Under the pieces are notes generated by a model that did no database searches, was not told where the DNA came from, and saw only the letters and a program-made list of their open reading frames with translations. The translations under genes were made by a program, and so were the position numbers. A stretch of DNA of 64,000 nt from contig SCUE01000004.1 in NCBI GenBank assembly GCA_004297775.1, positions 124,001 to 188,000 on the forward strand, in the 5' to 3' direction. The first letter of the stretch is position 1; each line of letters begins with the position of its first letter. Below, one piece after another: positions 61,903 through 64,000 of the stretch. Source of the DNA: Chloroflexota bacterium. GTDB taxonomy: Bacteria > Chloroflexota > UBA6077 > FW602-bin22.

Positions 61903-63009
61903 ATGCCACGCTGGTTCGCCGCCGCGCTCCTCGCGCTGGCCACCTATCACGTCTGGCGGGCGCGGATCGATGCGAGTCGGGCACGCGCAATCGCGGCCAG
62001 ACCCAGGGTCGAACCGCTCCTGGACCGAACACCCCGCGTCACCATCCTCGTGGCGGCCTGGAACGAATCGGAAAGGATTGGCGCGCACATCGCGTCGATC
62101 CTGCGTCTGCGCTACCCAAACGTCGAGTACATCGTCTGCGCTGGCGGCGCCGACGACACCGCGGCGATCGCACGCGACGCGCTCGGCGACCGTGGGATCG
62201 TGATCGAACAGACCAAGGGTGATGGGAAACAGCGAGCGCTTCGTCGCGCCCTGGCTCACGCGACCGGTGAAATCGTCTATCTGACCGACGCCGACTGCGT
62301 CATCGACGATCTGGCATTCGAGTCGACGATTGCTCCGATCATCCGTGGCTGGTATAGGGTCGTAACCGGTCGGTCGCGGCCGTTTCGACACGATATCGAT
62401 ACGAGGCCACTCGTTGCGAGCCAGTGGGCCGCGCCATACCTCGCCGAGAGCCTCCAAGGCGAAGAGAGCCGCGGCCTTCTCGGGCGCAACTGCGCAGTCG
62501 ACCGAGCGGCGCTTCGGCGAGCCGGGGATCTGGCCGAGGACGTCGCGACGGGGACCGACTATCACCTCGCGCGAAAGCTGCGTCGGGACGGCGAGACGAT
62601 TGGGTTCGCGCGCGACAGCTTCGTCGAGTCGTCGAGTCCGCCATCGATCGCGGCCTATGTCCGGCAGCAGCGCCGATGGCTGCGTAATCACTGGATCCAC
62701 GCCGCCGCGACCGGCGAGATCGCCTTGCAGCGCCACGCTGTCCAGACCTGGGCGGTCGGTCTGATGGTCGCAGTCCTGCCGTTTCTGGCTCTGGCCAGCG
62801 ACCCACGCATTCTGTATGCCTGGCTCCTCCTCGTCGCGCACGGCGCGGCCAGCCGCCTTCGTTACGTCCGATTCGTCGCCGTGGCCGAACGAGTTCACGT
62901 TCCGATGGTGGCCTACGCCGCGACGCCGATCGCGTTCATCCTCGATGCTGTCGCATGGGCAGGATCGCTCCTGGAAATGGCTTCGGCGCGCGCCCGCGCC
63001 AATTGGTGA
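61903..63009 (+). CDS. Glycosyltransferase family 2, processive/cellulose-synthase-like
   Basis: A 368-residue membrane GT-A enzyme. An N-terminal helix (FAAALLALATYHVWRA) is followed by VTILVAAWNESERIG, the metal motif YLTDADCVI, an acceptor-site ED in DLAEDVATGTDY, and a Q-x-x-RW-type motif, VRQQRRWLRN, which is typical of processive synthases. Two or three C-terminal helices follow (VGLMVAVLPFLALA, ILYAWLLLVAHGA). It may polymerise sugars or add a single residue at the membrane. It lies divergent to the methyltransferase and upstream of the CPBP gene. Confidence 0.88.
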   Translation: MPRWFAAALLALATYHVWRARIDASRARAIAARPRVEPLLDRTPRVTILVAAWNESERIGAHIASILRLRYPNVEYIVCAGGADDTAAIARDALGDRGIVIEQTKGDGKQRALRRALAHATGEIVYLTDADCVIDDLAFESTIAPIIRGWYRVVTGRSRPFRHDIDTRPLVASQWAAPYLAESLQGEESRGLLGRNCAVDRAALRRAGDLAEDVATGTDYHLARKLRRDGETIGFARDSFVESSSPPSIAAYVRQQRRWLRNHWIHAAATGEIALQRHAVQTWAVGLMVAVLPFLALASDPRILYAWLLLVAHGAASRLRYVRFVAVAERVHVPMVAYAATPIAFILDAVAWAGSLLEMASARARANW

Positions 63010-63042
63010 TCCGGCCTCGATCGACCGCCGATAATCGGCGCG

Positions 63043-63930
63043 GTGGCGACCGTCGCGGTATCGGATTCAGCACGCGTCGTTGACCGCAGCGCGGCCGTTC
63101 CGCCGTTCCCGGCGCGCGACTTCGCGGTCCCCTCGATCATCCTGGCGATTCTCGCCGGCGCCGAACTGACGACGGCCGCGATTGACGCGCGGATCGGCCT
63201 CGGGCTACACGCGATCCTGCTCGGCGTCCTGGTCGTCCTTGGCGTGCGAACAACGGACACCGCCAAACGCGAGTTGTATTGGGCGCTCACACTGGCACCG
63301 GTCATCCGCATCGGCAGTCTGTCGATGCCGCTCGGCCGACTACCGCTGATGGAGTGGTATCCCCTCATTGGAGTTCCGCTCTTCTCGGCCACATTCTTCA
63401 CGGCCTATCGACTCGGCTACACGCGGCAGCAGCTCGGGTTGACGATCAATTTCGCCGATATGCCGCGCCAACTCGCGATGGTGGCCCTCGGCGCGCTTCT
63501 CGGCATCGGCGAATACCTGATCTTCCGTCCGGCGCCTCTCGCCGAGCGCTTCACACTCGAGGCGATCGCGTGGCCGGCGTTCATCCTTCTTGTCTTCACC
63601 GGGCTAGAGGAAGAGTTGATCTTTCGCGGCCTCATGCAGCGCGCCAGCCTGCGTGCGCTCGGACGGTGGGGTTTGATCTACGTCAATCTCATCTTCGCGG
63701 TGCTGCACATCGGCTACCTATCAGTCCTTGACGTCGTGTTCGTGTTCCTCGTGGGGTTTCTGTTCAGCCTGTTCGTGCTGCGAACGAAGTCGCTATTCGG
63801 CGTCACGATCGCCCACGGCGGCGTCAACATCGTGCTGTTCCTCATCCTGCCGTATCTCGCACCGATCGTGCTTGGCACCGGTTACGCCGACCTGCTGCCC
63901 CTGCCCGCGCCAGTGGCTCCGCGAGAGTAG
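63043..63930 (+). CDS. CPBP-family intramembrane metalloprotease
   Basis: A 295-residue protein with about eight membrane helices. The CAAX/Abi motifs are complete: motif 1 FTGLEEELIFRG (Glu189-Glu190 region and the following Arg) and motif 2 FAVLHIG with the metal His. Late in the sequence is GVTIAHGGVNIVLF, the second His/Asn motif. Members cleave within membranes or protect against bacteriocins. GTG 63043 follows GATAAT (63030-63035) by 7 nt without a ribosome site, so it is probably leaderless. It lies 33 bp after the GT2 gene. Confidence 0.9.
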   Translation: MATVAVSDSARVVDRSAAVPPFPARDFAVPSIILAILAGAELTTAAIDARIGLGLHAILLGVLVVLGVRTTDTAKRELYWALTLAPVIRIGSLSMPLGRLPLMEWYPLIGVPLFSATFFTAYRLGYTRQQLGLTINFADMPRQLAMVALGALLGIGEYLIFRPAPLAERFTLEAIAWPAFILLVFTGLEEELIFRGLMQRASLRALGRWGLIYVNLIFAVLHIGYLSVLDVVFVFLVGFLFSLFVLRTKSLFGVTIAHGGVNIVLFLILPYLAPIVLGTGYADLLPLPAPVAPRE

Positions 63931-64000
63931 ATGCCCGGCGATCCTGGGTGTCTTCCCGTCACGCCGGTGTCACGACGCGTCGATCGCCGCGATCGCGATC
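63931..64000. other. Window end without a recognisable gene
   Basis: The last 70 bases hold no readable coding segment that I can assign. They include one GCGATCGC octamer at 63989-63996. Confidence 0.5.

Overview
The window is a GC-rich (roughly 65%) bacterial chromosome segment, densely packed with genes on both strands and with no phage or plasmid backbone. A Chloroflexota lineage, perhaps Thermomicrobia/Sphaerobacter-like, is my best inference. The reasons are the multi-GAF histidine kinase style, a secreted Thr-Arg-Pro repeat protein of a kind I associate with that phylum, an actinobacterial/Chloroflexi-style inositol-phosphate synthase, and many starts that look leaderless (a TAnAAT-like box 6-9 nt before GTG/ATG). 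No rRNA or universal marker is present to prove this.

Layout. 1-6030: small-molecule catabolism (two aldo/keto reductases, a phytanoyl-CoA-dioxygenase-type oxygenase, a zinc alcohol dehydrogenase, an amidohydrolase, an MFS carrier). 6186-11671: a conflict/defence patch with an intact MazEF-like pair, a histidine kinase lacking its phospho-acceptor His and carrying frameshift scars, an IS3-type transposase remnant, a second MazEF-like pair whose toxin has an internal stop codon, and a XhoI/PaeR7I-type restriction-modification pair. 11805-14263: NHL-repeat lipoprotein, zinc-ribbon protein, tRNA-Cys(GCA), single-domain response regulator. 14476-22732: MFS carrier, D-2-hydroxyacid dehydrogenase, gamma-glutamyltransferase-like Ntn hydrolase, then two divergent sugar/polyol-type units (SMP-30 lactonase, Gfo/Idh/MocA dehydrogenase, two TIM-barrel isomerases). 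22875-28314: XdhC maturation factor and a three-subunit molybdenum hydroxylase, with a small toxin-antitoxin-like pair on the opposite strand between them. 28348-35196: ZIP metal transporter, MoaD-like protein coupled to an SDR, the secreted repeat protein, an aldehyde dehydrogenase and a phosphotransferase.

35159-42130: an OpgC-like membrane protein fused to an alpha/beta-hydrolase domain, a group-2 type sigma factor, and the conserved triad of circularly permuted ATP-grasp, alpha-E and transglutaminase proteins (predicted peptide tagging or synthesis). 42192-48688: a protein of unknown function, HAD phosphatase, metallo-beta-lactamase-fold hydrolase, a LacI regulator divergent from inositol-phosphate synthase with a perfect 14-bp palindrome between them, and small membrane proteins.

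48693-63930: a cell-surface glycan or glycoprotein cluster. It holds a tandem GT4-GT4 fusion, a polysaccharide deacetylase, three methyltransferases, two GT2 enzymes, a further GT4, an 826-residue membrane-anchored surface protein, a polytopic GT-C-like protein, a DUF1616-like protein and a CPBP protease. Overlapping stop/start codons link many of these genes into operons.

The most unusual items are the secreted protein built from a TRTxTx hexapeptide with a 54-bp higher-order repeat, the tandem glycosyltransferase, the degenerate OpgC-hydrolase fusion, the scarred kinase, and the regulatory layout of the LacI/inositol-phosphate synthase gap.
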